Origin: CAVQLX01 sp046727715
Lineage (GTDB): Bacteria; Desulfobacterota; Binatia; DP-6
NCBI GenBank assembly: GCA_046727715.1
Contig: JBKPDC010000096.1
Coordinates: forward strand, 1-12,482
DNA length: 12,482 nt
Direction of reading: 5' to 3'
Shown here: piece after piece, positions 5,411 to 12,482 of the stretch
Position numbering within the stretch: position 1 is the first letter of the stretch
Layout of the letters: each line of letters opens with the position of its first letter
The notes under the pieces: model-generated
Seen by the model: only the letters and a program-made list of their open reading frames with translations
Databases searched by the model: none
What the model was told of the DNA's origin: nothing
Program-made: the position numbers and the translations under genes

Positions 5411-7012
5411 TCAGAGGCGCAGCAGCTCGGCCGAGACGATCTGCGGCAGCGTGCGGAGCTGCGCGAGCACGGCGGCCGGCACCGGGTCGTCGACGTGGAA
5501 GAGCGACAGGGCCATGCCACCGATGCACTCCCGCCCCAGCTCGAGGCCCGCGATGTTGATCTGGTTCTCGCCCAGCAAGGTCCCGACGCGGCCGACCACG
5601 CCGGGCACGTCACGGTTGTGGAGCATCAGAATGTAGCCCTCCGGAACGGCCTCCATGCGGAAGTCCCCGATGCGCGTGAGCCGCACGGTGTCGCTGCCGA
5701 ACACCGCGCCCTGGACCCGCGTGGTGCGTTCCGCCCGCTTCACCTCCACGGTGATCGCGTTCGCGTAGTCGCTGGCCTGGGCGTGGGCCTGGATCACTCG
5801 GATGCCGCGATCGCGTGCGATGGTGGGCGCGTTCACGTAGTTGACGCTGTAGGTCACGTCGAGGTCGATCAGCTGGTCGAGGAGCCCGCGCAGCACCGCG
5901 GTGCCGAGCGTGCCGAGCTCTCGCTCCGCCACCTCGCCCGTGGCGTGCACCGACACCTCCTCGGGGGTGCCGGGTGCCAGCTGCGCGGCCAGCGCCCCGA
6001 GCTTCTCCGCCAGCCGCAAGTAGGGTCGCAGCACCTGCAGGACCTCGGGCGACAGCGACGGCGCGTTGACCGCGTTGTGGATCGTCCCCGTGGTGAGGAA
6101 CTCGGCCACCTGCTGCGCGATGGCGACTGCCACGTTCACCTGCGCTTCGGCCGTGGACGCGCCGAGGTGCGGCGTGGCGATGACCTGGTCCAGCACGCGC
6201 AGTGGATGGTCGGCGGGCGGCGGCTCCTGCTCGAAGACGTCGAGCGCCGCGCCGGCGACGTGCCCGTCACGGATCGCGTCCGCCAGCGCCGCCTCGTCGA
6301 CGATGCCGCCGCGCGCGCAGTTGACGATGCGGACACCCCGTTTCATGCGCGCGATGGACTCGCGCCCGACGAGCCCGCGCGTCTCGGCCGTGAGCGGCGT
6401 GTGGATGGTGATGAAGTCGGCGCGCGGGAAGAGCTGGTCCCTTGACACCAGCTCGACGCGCAGCCGCGCCGCGGCCTCGGGCGTGACGAACGGGTCGTAG
6501 GCGATCACCTTCATGCGCAGCCCGACGGCGCGCTCGGCGACGATCGTGCCGATGTTGCCGAGGCCGATGATGCCGAGGACCTTGTTGCACACCTCGGTAC
6601 CGAGCCACTTGCTGCGCGGCCACTCGCCGCTGCGCACCGCGGCGGCGGCCTGCGGGATGTTGCGCGCCAGCGCGAGCAGCAGGGCGATGGCGTGCTCCGC
6701 CGTCGTGACGTTGCTGCCACCCGGCGTGTTCATCACCACGATGCCGCGCTTCGTGGCCGCGTCGACGTCGATGTTGTCGACCCCGATGCCGGCCCGCCCG
6801 ATGACGCGGAGCTGGTCGGCCCGCGCGATGACGTCGGCCGTCACCTTGGTGACGCTGCGCACGACGAGCGCGTGGTACTCGCCGATGATCTCCTTGAGCT
6901 CGGCGGGTCCGAGCCCGGGCTGGGCGTCGATCTCGAGGTCGGGCTGCTCGCGCAGGCGGGCGAGTCCTTCCGGACCGAGCGAGTCGCTCAGCAGGACGCG
7001 GTACGCCATCAT
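5411..7012 (-). CDS. serA: D-3-phosphoglycerate dehydrogenase
   Basis: SerA oxidises 3-phosphoglycerate to 3-phosphohydroxypyruvate with NAD+, the committed step of serine synthesis. At 533 residues it is the long (type 1) form. It has a substrate-binding segment with RAGIGVDNID at 73-82, a nucleotide-binding GLGNIG at 150-155, and the catalytic set R234 (NCARGGIVDE), E263 (FEQEP) and H282 (TPHLGAST). An intervening domain (about 318-450) and a C-terminal ACT domain (about 460-533, HNRDVPGVVGRVGTLL) follow, so serine feedback is possible. Two adjacent ATG codons, at 7012 and 7009, can serve as start. GGAG lies 4 bases before the first and 7 before the second, so the second may be used (532 residues). 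It heads a two-gene unit with purA. Serine supplies glycine and one-carbon units for purines, a reasonable link. Confidence 0.97.
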   Translation of the reverse strand: MMAYRVLLSDSLGPEGLARLREQPDLEIDAQPGLGPAELKEIIGEYHALVVRSVTKVTADVIARADQLRVIGRAGIGVDNIDVDAATKRGIVVMNTPGGSNVTTAEHAIALLLALARNIPQAAAAVRSGEWPRSKWLGTEVCNKVLGIIGLGNIGTIVAERAVGLRMKVIAYDPFVTPEAAARLRVELVSRDQLFPRADFITIHTPLTAETRGLVGRESIARMKRGVRIVNCARGGIVDEAALADAIRDGHVAGAALDVFEQEPPPADHPLRVLDQVIATPHLGASTAEAQVNVAVAIAQQVAEFLTTGTIHNAVNAPSLSPEVLQVLRPYLRLAEKLGALAAQLAPGTPEEVSVHATGEVAERELGTLGTAVLRGLLDQLIDLDVTYSVNYVNAPTIARDRGIRVIQAHAQASDYANAITVEVKRAERTTRVQGAVFGSDTVRLTRIGDFRMEAVPEGYILMLHNRDVPGVVGRVGTLLGENQINIAGLELGRECIGGMALSLFHVDDPVPAAVLAQLRTLPQIVSAELLRL

Positions 7013-7298
7013 GCAGCTCCGGCCACCGGCACCCCGGGAGGCACCGGCGTCGGGCCGGGGGGGAGGAGATACGACGTGATCACGGCGGTCTTCACCGGAG
7101 GTCCGGGCCCAGGCGTTCGGCCCGCCGGTCGCTCAGCACTCCCCCGTGGTCGATTCCACGCGAACGCCAGTCGTGCGACGAGTTGACGGCTTCGTCTAGC
7201 TGCCCAGTCCGCGCATTGTCAAGGCGGGCGGCCGGTCACGTCGTTGGCCGAGAATCTCGTTGACTCCCGCTGGGCCATCCGGTACCCGCGATGCGGTC
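7013..7298. other. Divergent intergenic region between serA and the TolC-like gene
   Basis: This 286-base stretch must hold promoters for both flanking genes. I see no convincing -35/-10 pair on either strand, no riboswitch I can name and no terminator. It contains a perfect 10-base palindrome CGTGATCACG at 7075-7084, a possible operator, just after a GGAGGAG on the plus strand. A short plus-strand reading frame starting with GTG at 7076 (36 codons, ending at 7186) has a good ribosome site, but its composition is not convincing as a gene. Confidence 0.5.
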
Positions 7299-9095
7299 AT
7301 GCGGTTCCCGGCACCTGCGTTCGCCCTCGCCCTCATGCTCCTCGCACCACGCGCGATGGCCGAAGAGCCCCTGCCGAGCGACGTCAACCCGCCGCCACCG
7401 CCGCCATCCCCGAACCGCCTGAGCGTCCTGCCCGAGCAGTGGCAGAAGGACATCCCGCCGAGCGAGGCGCTCGACGTCCCGCGGCCCGTCACCCGCGACC
7501 GCGCGACGCAGCGGGTCACGCTGCAGAAGGCGATCGGGCTCGCGCTCGAGAACAATCCCGGTATCGCGGCGCGCCGGCTCGAGCCGGTGCGCATCGGGGA
7601 AGACGTCCTCGAGGCGCAGTCGCAATACGATCCGGTGGCCAGCGGCTCGGCGCAGTACACCCAGTCGATCACCCCGAACGCGAACGCTCTCGCCGGAACG
7701 CGCACCACCGAGCTGAACGACCGCTTCCTGGACGCCAACGTCGCGAAGCTGTTCCGGACCGGCACCCGACTCACGCTCGACTTCAACTGGGACCGGCTCG
7801 CGAACAATAGCCGGTTCTTCCAGCTCCGCCCGCAGTACACGCCGGAGCTCGGCTTCTCCCTGGTCCAGCCGCTGCTGCGCGACTTCGGCTGGGACTTCTC
7901 CTATCTCGTCGTGCGCGTCGCCGAGCGGACGACCGAAGGGGCGCTCTACCAGTACGAGGCCAACGTCGCGGACTTCGTGAAGCAGGTGATCGACGCCTAC
8001 TTCGCCGTGATGGGCGCGCGCGCGAACCTGCAGGTGCAGCGGGAGGCCGAGACGCTGGCACAGCGCACCGTCGACGAGAACAAGGCCCGCGTCAAGGTGG
8101 GGCTGCTCCCGCCGGTGGCCATTCTCGAGGCGCAGGCCGACGCCTCGGCCCGGCACGACGACGTCATCCGCGCCGAGAACCTCCTCGAGGTGTCCCGGCA
8201 GCAGCTGGCGCAGCTCTGCTTCTACCGGCCGGAAGGGACATTCGTCCCGCGCACGCTGGAGCCCGTGGAGTACGAGGGCGCGGAAGAGGTCCGCGTCGAC
8301 CTCGACGAGACGCTCGATGTCGCCCTCGAAGGTCGGCCGGAGATCCACGCCTCGGCCAAAGGCGTGCAGGCCCGCCAGCTGACCGAACGGATCGCGAGCA
8401 ACGCCCTGCTCCCCCGGTTCGACGTCGTGGGGGGCTATTCGGTGAACGGCCTCGCCGGCAAGGACCGGGCCAACGCGCGGCAGACCAGCAAGGAGCTGGT
8501 GGTCAGCCCCACGGACCTCGGGAACTGTCAGTTCCTCGGGCCGGGGGCGTTCCTCTGCCCGATCACCGTGACGACAGGGACCCCGCCGTCGCCCTTTGCC
8601 GGGACGAAGGGCGACGCCTTCGATCGCATGGCGTCGGGCAGCTTCAGGACCTACAACTTCGGCGTGCAGCTCTCCGTACCGCTCGACAACGCCGCGGCCA
8701 AGGCGCAGCACACCCGGAGCCGGATCCAGCTGAACCAGTCCGAGCTCAACCATCGCGAGCTGCTCTCGCAGGTGACGCTGGAAGTCCGGCAGAGCGTCGC
8801 CGATGTGCTGTCGAGCCGCCAGCGCATCGACGCGTCACGTGTGGCGCGCGAGCTGGCCGAGGAGAACCTGCGCAGCCAGCAGAAGCGCTTCGAGGTGGGC
8901 ATGGCCACCACCAAGGACCTGCTCGACTTCCAGCAGCGCCTCACCAGCGCGCGTGCCGCCGAGGTACAGGCCAACTTCGACTACGCCATCTCCGTCGCCG
9001 CGTGGCGTCGCGCCCAGGGGACCCTGCTCGAGCGCTACCACATCGTGCTCGAGCATCCGAAGCTTAAGCCCGCGCCATGGTTCGCCAAGTTCTGA
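7299..9095 (+). CDS. TolC-family outer-membrane efflux protein
   Basis: TolC-like proteins are trimeric outer-membrane beta barrels with a long alpha-helical periplasmic tunnel, the exit duct of type I secretion or tripartite efflux. From ATG 7299 the protein has 598 residues, longer than typical (about 430-500). A signal peptide is clear: MR, a hydrophobic stretch, then RAMA before E22. A proline-rich segment (about 30-37) leads to VTLQKAIGLALENNPGIAAR at 73-92, the characteristic first helix. A second helical repeat ends in LRSQQKRFEVGMATTKDLLD, a typical second OEP half. An upstream TTG at 7260 only adds residues before the signal sequence. Extra length includes a segment near 405-450 with two cysteines 11 residues apart that might form a disulfide. 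No inner-membrane pump or adaptor is in the window, so the partner and substrate are unknown. It overlaps the next gene by 19 bases. Confidence 0.92.
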   Translation: MRFPAPAFALALMLLAPRAMAEEPLPSDVNPPPPPPSPNRLSVLPEQWQKDIPPSEALDVPRPVTRDRATQRVTLQKAIGLALENNPGIAARRLEPVRIGEDVLEAQSQYDPVASGSAQYTQSITPNANALAGTRTTELNDRFLDANVAKLFRTGTRLTLDFNWDRLANNSRFFQLRPQYTPELGFSLVQPLLRDFGWDFSYLVVRVAERTTEGALYQYEANVADFVKQVIDAYFAVMGARANLQVQREAETLAQRTVDENKARVKVGLLPPVAILEAQADASARHDDVIRAENLLEVSRQQLAQLCFYRPEGTFVPRTLEPVEYEGAEEVRVDLDETLDVALEGRPEIHASAKGVQARQLTERIASNALLPRFDVVGGYSVNGLAGKDRANARQTSKELVVSPTDLGNCQFLGPGAFLCPITVTTGTPPSPFAGTKGDAFDRMASGSFRTYNFGVQLSVPLDNAAAKAQHTRSRIQLNQSELNHRELLSQVTLEVRQSVADVLSSRQRIDASRVARELAEENLRSQQKRFEVGMATTKDLLDFQQRLTSARAAEVQANFDYAISVAAWRRAQGTLLERYHIVLEHPKLKPAPWFAKF

Positions 9096-9772
9096 GCACG
9101 GGGCCGAGGAGCGGCACGCCCCCGCGCCTGGTCCTGATCGGCCCACCCGGCGCCGGCAAGAGCACCCTCACACCCGCCCTCGTCGACCGCTTCGGCCTGG
9201 CACGCATCGCGACGGGCGAGCGTCTGCGGGCAGAGGTCGCCGCCGGCAGTGCGCTCGGCCGCGCGGCCGGCGCGTTCGTCGAGCGGGGCGTGCTGGTGCC
9301 AGACGCCATGATGGATCGCGTCCTGCGCGCCTGCCTCGACGAGGTGCCCGCCGGGCAGGGCTTCCTGCTCGACGGCTACCCGCGCAACCCGAGCCAAGCC
9401 GCCGCGCTCGACGCCGTGCTCGCCTCGACCGGCCGTCCTCTCACCGCCGTGCTGGCGCTCGACCTGCCCGACGAAGAGATCCTGCGCCGTCTCGGCGGGC
9501 GGCGGGTGTGCACCGGGGCGGGCGAGCCGTGGACGCTGCACCTCGACGACGCCGCGGCGGTCGCGCGCTGTCGGGCGCAGGGCGGCACCCTGGTGCAGCG
9601 GGACGACGACCGTCCGGAGGTCATCGCGCGGCGCCTGGCGGTCTACCGCGGCGAGACCGAGCCGCTCCTGGCGCACTATCGCGCCGCGGGCCTCCTGCGT
9701 ACCGTCGACGCGACCGGGACGCCGGCGGACGTCCAGGCGCGCGCGCTCGCCGCCCTGACCGCGGCTCAGTAG
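9077..9772 (+). CDS. Adenylate kinase-like nucleoside monophosphate kinase
   Basis: A 231-residue protein of the adenylate kinase family, which moves phosphate between ATP and a nucleoside monophosphate. The P-loop GPPGAGKST is at 22-30. ATGERLR (46-52) replaces the usual STGDMLR, LVPDAMM is at 73-79, DGYPRNPSQ begins at 99, and QRDDDRPEVIARRL (174-187) carries the arginines of the C-terminal half. The lid (about 141-177) is unusual: bacterial long forms carry either four metal-binding cysteines or a hydrogen-bonding network, whereas here only C145 and C165 remain and the usual YH..F stretch is PWTLHLDD. It starts inside the end of the TolC-like gene, suggesting coupled translation, and is far from the secY-type setting of housekeeping adk. 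It is therefore probably a paralogue, and its substrate specificity is open. Confidence 0.85.
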   Translation: MVRQVLSTGPRSGTPPRLVLIGPPGAGKSTLTPALVDRFGLARIATGERLRAEVAAGSALGRAAGAFVERGVLVPDAMMDRVLRACLDEVPAGQGFLLDGYPRNPSQAAALDAVLASTGRPLTAVLALDLPDEEILRRLGGRRVCTGAGEPWTLHLDDAAAVARCRAQGGTLVQRDDDRPEVIARRLAVYRGETEPLLAHYRAAGLLRTVDATGTPADVQARALAALTAAQ

Positions 9773-9879
9773 CCCGGGCCGGGGCGCGCAATGCCCGAGC
9801 GCCGGCAGCGCAGGCGCCCAGCGTTTGCCATCGGATGGCGTGACGACGCGCCGGCCGAATCCCATGACCTCCTGGCCGC

Positions 9880-9897
9880 GCGCTGGCCGCTCAGCGC
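9880..9897. terminator. Weak stem-loop in the convergent gap after the adk-like gene
   Basis: GCGCTG and CAGCGC form a six-base stem with a six-base loop at the end of the 118-base gap between convergent genes, overlapping the stop of the lipoprotein gene. There is no T run, so a terminator role is only a guess from position. The rest of 9773-9890 shows nothing else that I can support. Confidence 0.2.
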
Positions 9898-10484
9898 CGC
9901 ACGCGGCGGACATCGGCGGCGATGGCTTGGGCGAGCTCGTCGAGCGCGCGGTCGAGCGCGGCCACCGCAGCCTCCCGGCCGTCGGCAACGATCGGCTCGC
10001 GCAGGCTCGTCTGGCCGGTCTCCAGCACCTGGTCGCGCTTGCCGTCCTTCACTTTCCAGAGGGCGTCGAGCCGTGCCTGCCCGCTCGCATCGGGCTCGAA
10101 GGCGAGCACCGTGAGCTGCACCGACACGTCGATGGGCCGCCCGGGCCACCAGGGGAAGGTCGTGACGTCGTCGGTACCGAGCGCCCCCATCAGCCGCAGC
10201 GCGAGCGCGCGCTCGAATTGCGCGCGCAGCGAGCCCGCCCAGCGATCGGCGGGCGCGAAGACCACGCGCTCCTCGTCGAGCCGGGTGACCAGCTGGGCCT
10301 GCTCGAGATAGCCCGGGAACGTGATCGGCCCCAGCCCCAGGGCGAGCGGCTCGGCGCCGATGCGCGTGGGCGGGATCGCGGGCAGCGCCAGGGTGTAGAA
10401 GCGCGTCGGCTCGGCTCGCGGTCCGGAGAGGAGCCGGCACGCGCCACCGAGGACGACGAGCACCACCAGGGCGGCGCGAGGCAT
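9891..10484 (-). CDS. PqiC-like ABC-transport auxiliary lipoprotein
   Basis: A protein of about 197 residues with an N-terminal hydrophobic signal ending in VVLGGAC. C16 is a plausible lipidation site, though Gly rather than Leu at -3 makes the lipobox imperfect. RFYTLALP follows, the usual opening of the PqiC/YmbA (DUF330, ABC-type transport auxiliary lipoprotein) family, and ITFPGYLEQAQLVTRLDEERV fits the family core. PqiC-type proteins sit at the inner face of the outer membrane and dock the MCE tunnel. As the last gene of the mlaE-mlaF-mlaD unit it fits that role. I chose ATG 10484 (GAGG nine bases upstream). A GTG at 10499, overlapping the mlaD stop as GTGA, would give 202 residues and a longer positive n-region, and cannot be excluded. 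Confidence 0.8.
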   Translation of the reverse strand: MPRAALVVLVVLGGACRLLSGPRAEPTRFYTLALPAIPPTRIGAEPLALGLGPITFPGYLEQAQLVTRLDEERVVFAPADRWAGSLRAQFERALALRLMGALGTDDVTTFPWWPGRPIDVSVQLTVLAFEPDASGQARLDALWKVKDGKRDQVLETGQTSLREPIVADGREAAVAALDRALDELAQAIAADVRRVRR

Positions 10485-10495
10485 CTGCGGCCGCC

Positions 10496-11470
10496 TCACT
10501 CGGCGGACCGTCCCGTGAGGATGGCGTTGGGGTTGCGATCGAGGTAGTCGGCCAACTGGCGCACGGAGCGGGCGGCGTCGCTCAGCTCGGCGAGCGTGGT
10601 GGTGGCTTGGTAGACGAGCGGCGCCCGCGGGTCGGTCAGGGTGTTGAAGCCGGTGAGCGTGGTCTCCACGGCGCCGAGCGTCCGATCGAGGCGTTCGAGC
10701 GTCTGCTGGAGCCGCACCACGCCGCCGTCGACGCGCCCGACGAGCGGCGCGATGCGCGGCCTCAGCTCGGCGAGCGTCTGGTTCGCCGTCGCGAGCGTGC
10801 TGCGTGCGCTGACCATCGTCTCGCGCACCGAGGTCAGCCCCTGGCGCAGCTCGGGGGAGTCCGTCAGCTCGCTCACGCCTCGCGCGGCGTCGCGGATGGA
10901 GGTCATCACGCCCTCGAAGTCGATGTCGCGCAGCTTCGCAACCAGGTCGGCGGCCGTCTGGCTCGCCTCCTGCAACAGCGTGGGCTGCGTGGGGATCTCC
11001 AGGTACCCGCTGTCCCTCGGCAGGTAGAAGATCGCCGGGGCGTTGGGGAACAGGTCGAGCTCGACGAAGAGCACCCCGGTGACGATGCTCTCGAGCTGCA
11101 GCTGCGCGCGCAGCCCCTGTTCGATGAGCGCGGCCAGGGTCGTCGGGTCGGCCGGGTTGACCATCGCGCCGAGCCGTTCGGCGGTCGTCTGGTCGATCTC
11201 GATGAACACGGGGATGCGCAGCTCCGGCAGGGTCATGCCGGGCAGCGAGAGGAGGATCTGCGACACCGACCCGACCTGCACGCCGCGGAACTTGACCGGC
11301 GCGCCCACGCTGAGCCCGTTCACCGACCCCGAGAACACCGCGACGAACCGCTCCGTGCGGCGGAAGAGCTTGCCCGAGCCGAAGACGACGACGCCGGCCA
11401 CCGCCAGCGCCAGCGCGCCCAGCACGAAGAGCCCGACCAGCGTCGGGCTGGCGCGCTTGCTGCGGCTCAC
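10496..11470 (-). CDS. mlaD: MlaD-type MCE-domain substrate-binding protein
   Basis: A 324-residue periplasmic protein anchored by one N-terminal helix (about 9-30, after SRSKR). The MCE domain spans about 38-142, with the conserved NGLSVGAPVKFRGVQVGSV at 51-69. It forms a ring that passes lipids from or to the MlaFE transporter. A long helical region follows (about 165-310), with many Leu, Ala and charged residues, likely coiled coil and tunnel-forming as in longer MCE proteins; the end, LADYLDRNPNAILTGR, is typical of the family. The start is GTG 11470, whose GTGA overlaps the mlaF stop by four bases, with GGAGG nine bases upstream. The frame is open up to 11965 but only as a shadow of mlaF. 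The protein is longer than E. coli MlaD (about 180), closer to the MCE proteins of deltaproteobacteria-like genomes. Confidence 0.92.
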   Translation of the reverse strand: MSRSKRASPTLVGLFVLGALALAVAGVVVFGSGKLFRRTERFVAVFSGSVNGLSVGAPVKFRGVQVGSVSQILLSLPGMTLPELRIPVFIEIDQTTAERLGAMVNPADPTTLAALIEQGLRAQLQLESIVTGVLFVELDLFPNAPAIFYLPRDSGYLEIPTQPTLLQEASQTAADLVAKLRDIDFEGVMTSIRDAARGVSELTDSPELRQGLTSVRETMVSARSTLATANQTLAELRPRIAPLVGRVDGGVVRLQQTLERLDRTLGAVETTLTGFNTLTDPRAPLVYQATTTLAELSDAARSVRQLADYLDRNPNAILTGRSAE

Positions 11471-12246
11471 GCGGCCCGCCCTCCCTCGGCCGAGTCCGCT
11501 GCCCCGCGGGTGAGGAACCGCCGCACGTTCGCGTTGTCCGAGTGTTCGAGGAGCTCGCGCGGAGGTCCGTGCGCCCCGATCGTGCGGATGTCGGTGTCGA
11601 GGAAGATCGCGTCGTCCCCGATCGACATGATGCTCGCCAGCTCGTGGGACACGATCACGATGGTGGCGCCGAGGCTGTCGCGCAGCCCGACGATCAGGTC
11701 GTCGAGCAGGCGCGAGCTGATCGGGTCGAGCCCGGCGGACGGCTCGTCGAGGAAGAGGATGTCGGGATCGAGGGCCATGGCCCGCGCCAGCCCGGCACGC
11801 TTCTGCATGCCGCCGCTGATCTCGGCAGGGAAGTAGTCCTCGAACCCCTTGAGCCCCACGAGCGCGAGCTTGAGCGAGGCGACCTCCCGAATCTCGGGCT
11901 CGGACAGCGTGGTGAACTCCCCGAGCGGCAGGCCGACGTTCTCCGCGAGCGTCATCGAACTCCACAGCGCCCCGCTCTGGTAGAGCACGCCGACCTGGCG
12001 CCGCAGGGTTTCGCGCTCCTCGGGAGACGCCTGCGTGAAGTTGATGTCGCCGTAGAGCACCTCGCCCCTGGCCGGCTCGTTGAGCCCGATCATGTGCCGC
12101 AGCAGCGTGCTCTTCCCGCAGCCGCTGCCCCCCATGATGAAGAAGATGATGCCGCGACGGATCTCGAAGTTGAGATCACGCATCACGACGAAGTCGCCGA
12201 AGGCCATCGTCAGGTCGCGCACGGTGATGCGAACGTCGTCGGCCAT
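11467..12246 (-). CDS. mlaF: MlaF-type ABC transporter ATPase
   Basis: A 259-residue cytoplasmic ATPase that powers lipid transport through the MlaE permease. Landmarks are Walker A GGSGCGKST (39-47), the Q-loop at YQSGALW (Q90), signature ISGGMQKR (143-150, the Mla variant with GGM), Walker B ILFLDEPSAGLDP (163-175) and switch histidine H201 (VSHEL). The phrase SGALWSSMTLAENV is typical of the Mla/Ttg2A group. The ATG at 12246 comes one base after the mlaE stop (TAA-G-ATG). The frame is open to 12288, but the extra 14 residues would overlap mlaE and are not needed. The gene overlaps mlaD by four bases, so expression is tightly coupled. Confidence 0.95.
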   Translation of the reverse strand: MADDVRITVRDLTMAFGDFVVMRDLNFEIRRGIIFFIMGGSGCGKSTLLRHMIGLNEPARGEVLYGDINFTQASPEERETLRRQVGVLYQSGALWSSMTLAENVGLPLGEFTTLSEPEIREVASLKLALVGLKGFEDYFPAEISGGMQKRAGLARAMALDPDILFLDEPSAGLDPISSRLLDDLIVGLRDSLGATIVIVSHELASIMSIGDDAIFLDTDIRTIGAHGPPRELLEHSDNANVRRFLTRGAADSAEGGRAA

Positions 12247-12247
12247 C

Positions 12248-12482
12248 TTAGATGCCCAGCACGTTGCACAGGACTGCGAACACGCCATCCGCGACCACGA
12301 TCCAGACGATGCTCAACACGACGGCCGAGGTCGCCGCCTGCCCGACGGCGGCGGCGTTCTTGCCGGCGTGGATGCCCTGCATGCAGCCGCAGATGGCGAT
12401 GATCACTCCGAAGACGAAGCTCTTCGAGATGCCGAGCCCGACGTCAGTGAGGGTGATCGAGTGCTTGCTCTCGGCCCAGAAC
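12248..12482 (-). CDS. mlaE: MlaE-type permease, C-terminal part
   Basis: The final 77 complete codons of a minus-strand gene that enters from beyond the window. The peptide contains GLGISKSFVFGVIIAICGC, then GKNAAAVGQAATSAVVLSI and a hydrophobic end finishing in CNVLGI. This matches the conserved C-terminal transmembrane region of MlaE/YrbE permeases (KSxxFG, GC, VGxxAT-AVVxSI). The protein is an inner-membrane subunit that carries phospholipid across or out of the membrane with MlaF. The TAA stop at 12250-12248 is followed one base later by the mlaF start. The first codon position in the window is incomplete; about two thirds of the gene lies outside. Confidence 0.92.
   Translation of the reverse strand, partial: FWAESKHSITLTDVGLGISKSFVFGVIIAICGCMQGIHAGKNAAAVGQAATSAVVLSIVWIVVADGVFAVLCNVLGI

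Noticed and set aside
4254..5636. Long plus-strand open frame opposite purA and the end of serA
   Set aside because: Same reason: the peptide is His/Arg/Gly-rich and unrecognisable, while the other strand encodes unmistakable PurA and SerA.
7076..7186. 36-codon frame with GTG start and GGAGGAG upstream between serA and the TolC-like gene
   Set aside because: A good ribosome site but no family resemblance, low-complexity composition and no partner; chance is likely in GC-rich DNA.
11471..11965. N-terminal extension of mlaD in the open frame
   Set aside because: It overlaps mlaF throughout and reads as an Arg/Ala-rich shadow; the membrane anchor and MCE domain begin at the GTG at 11470.

Overview
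The window reads as part of a chromosome from a Gram-negative bacterium with high G+C (roughly 70% by eye, with strong G/C preference at third codon positions). A TolC-type outer-membrane protein, an Mla/MCE lipid-transport operon and a candidate lipoprotein point to a double membrane. Gene content and the serA-purA adjacency resemble high-GC soil lineages such as Desulfobacterota/Binatota, Myxococcota or Rokubacteria. That placement is an impression, not a result. I see no rRNA, tRNA, CRISPR array, insertion sequence or phage gene.

Layout. (1) 1-69: the 3' end of an unidentified plus-strand gene. (2) 96-342, minus: a wreck of an AraC-type regulator in which an N-terminal sensor piece is joined out of frame to the extreme C-terminus. 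(3) 363-2694, minus: a crotonase-fold acyl-CoA enzyme preceded by a citrate synthase homologue carrying two N-terminal CBS domains. (4) 2695-2774: a compact AT-rich divergent control region with phased TTGATCAA-type palindromes. (5) 2775-4124, plus: a second citrate synthase homologue, fused to an N-terminal MerR/excisionase-like DNA-binding domain. Its last ~45 codons are encoded by a palindromic repeat pair. (6) 4116-7012, minus: serA followed directly by purA. (7) 7299-9772, plus: a TolC-family outer-membrane channel overlapping an adenylate-kinase-like gene. (8) 9891-12482, minus: the end of an MlaE permease, MlaF ATPase, MlaD/MCE protein and a PqiC-like lipoprotein, with overlapping or almost touching genes.

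The most interesting unit is the divergent citrate synthase pair at 1198-4124. One homologue carries a nucleotide-sensing module and the other a DNA-binding module, and they share a short intergenic region packed with repeated operator-like palindromes. Each departs from canonical citrate synthase at a different active-site position: Asp to Glu in the CBS protein, and loss of an arginine in the HTH protein. The simplest model is that the HTH-citrate synthase is a metabolite-responsive autoregulator (a citrate synthase fold used as a sensor, perhaps still catalytic) controlling itself, the CBS-citrate synthase and the acyl-CoA hydratase downstream. This is inference from architecture and DNA motifs.

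The other modules are more ordinary. serA-purA couples serine and purine biosynthesis. The Mla-type operon should move lipids between the two membranes. The TolC-type channel has no pump partner in the window. The adenylate-kinase-like gene is an outlying paralogue with a degenerate lid.
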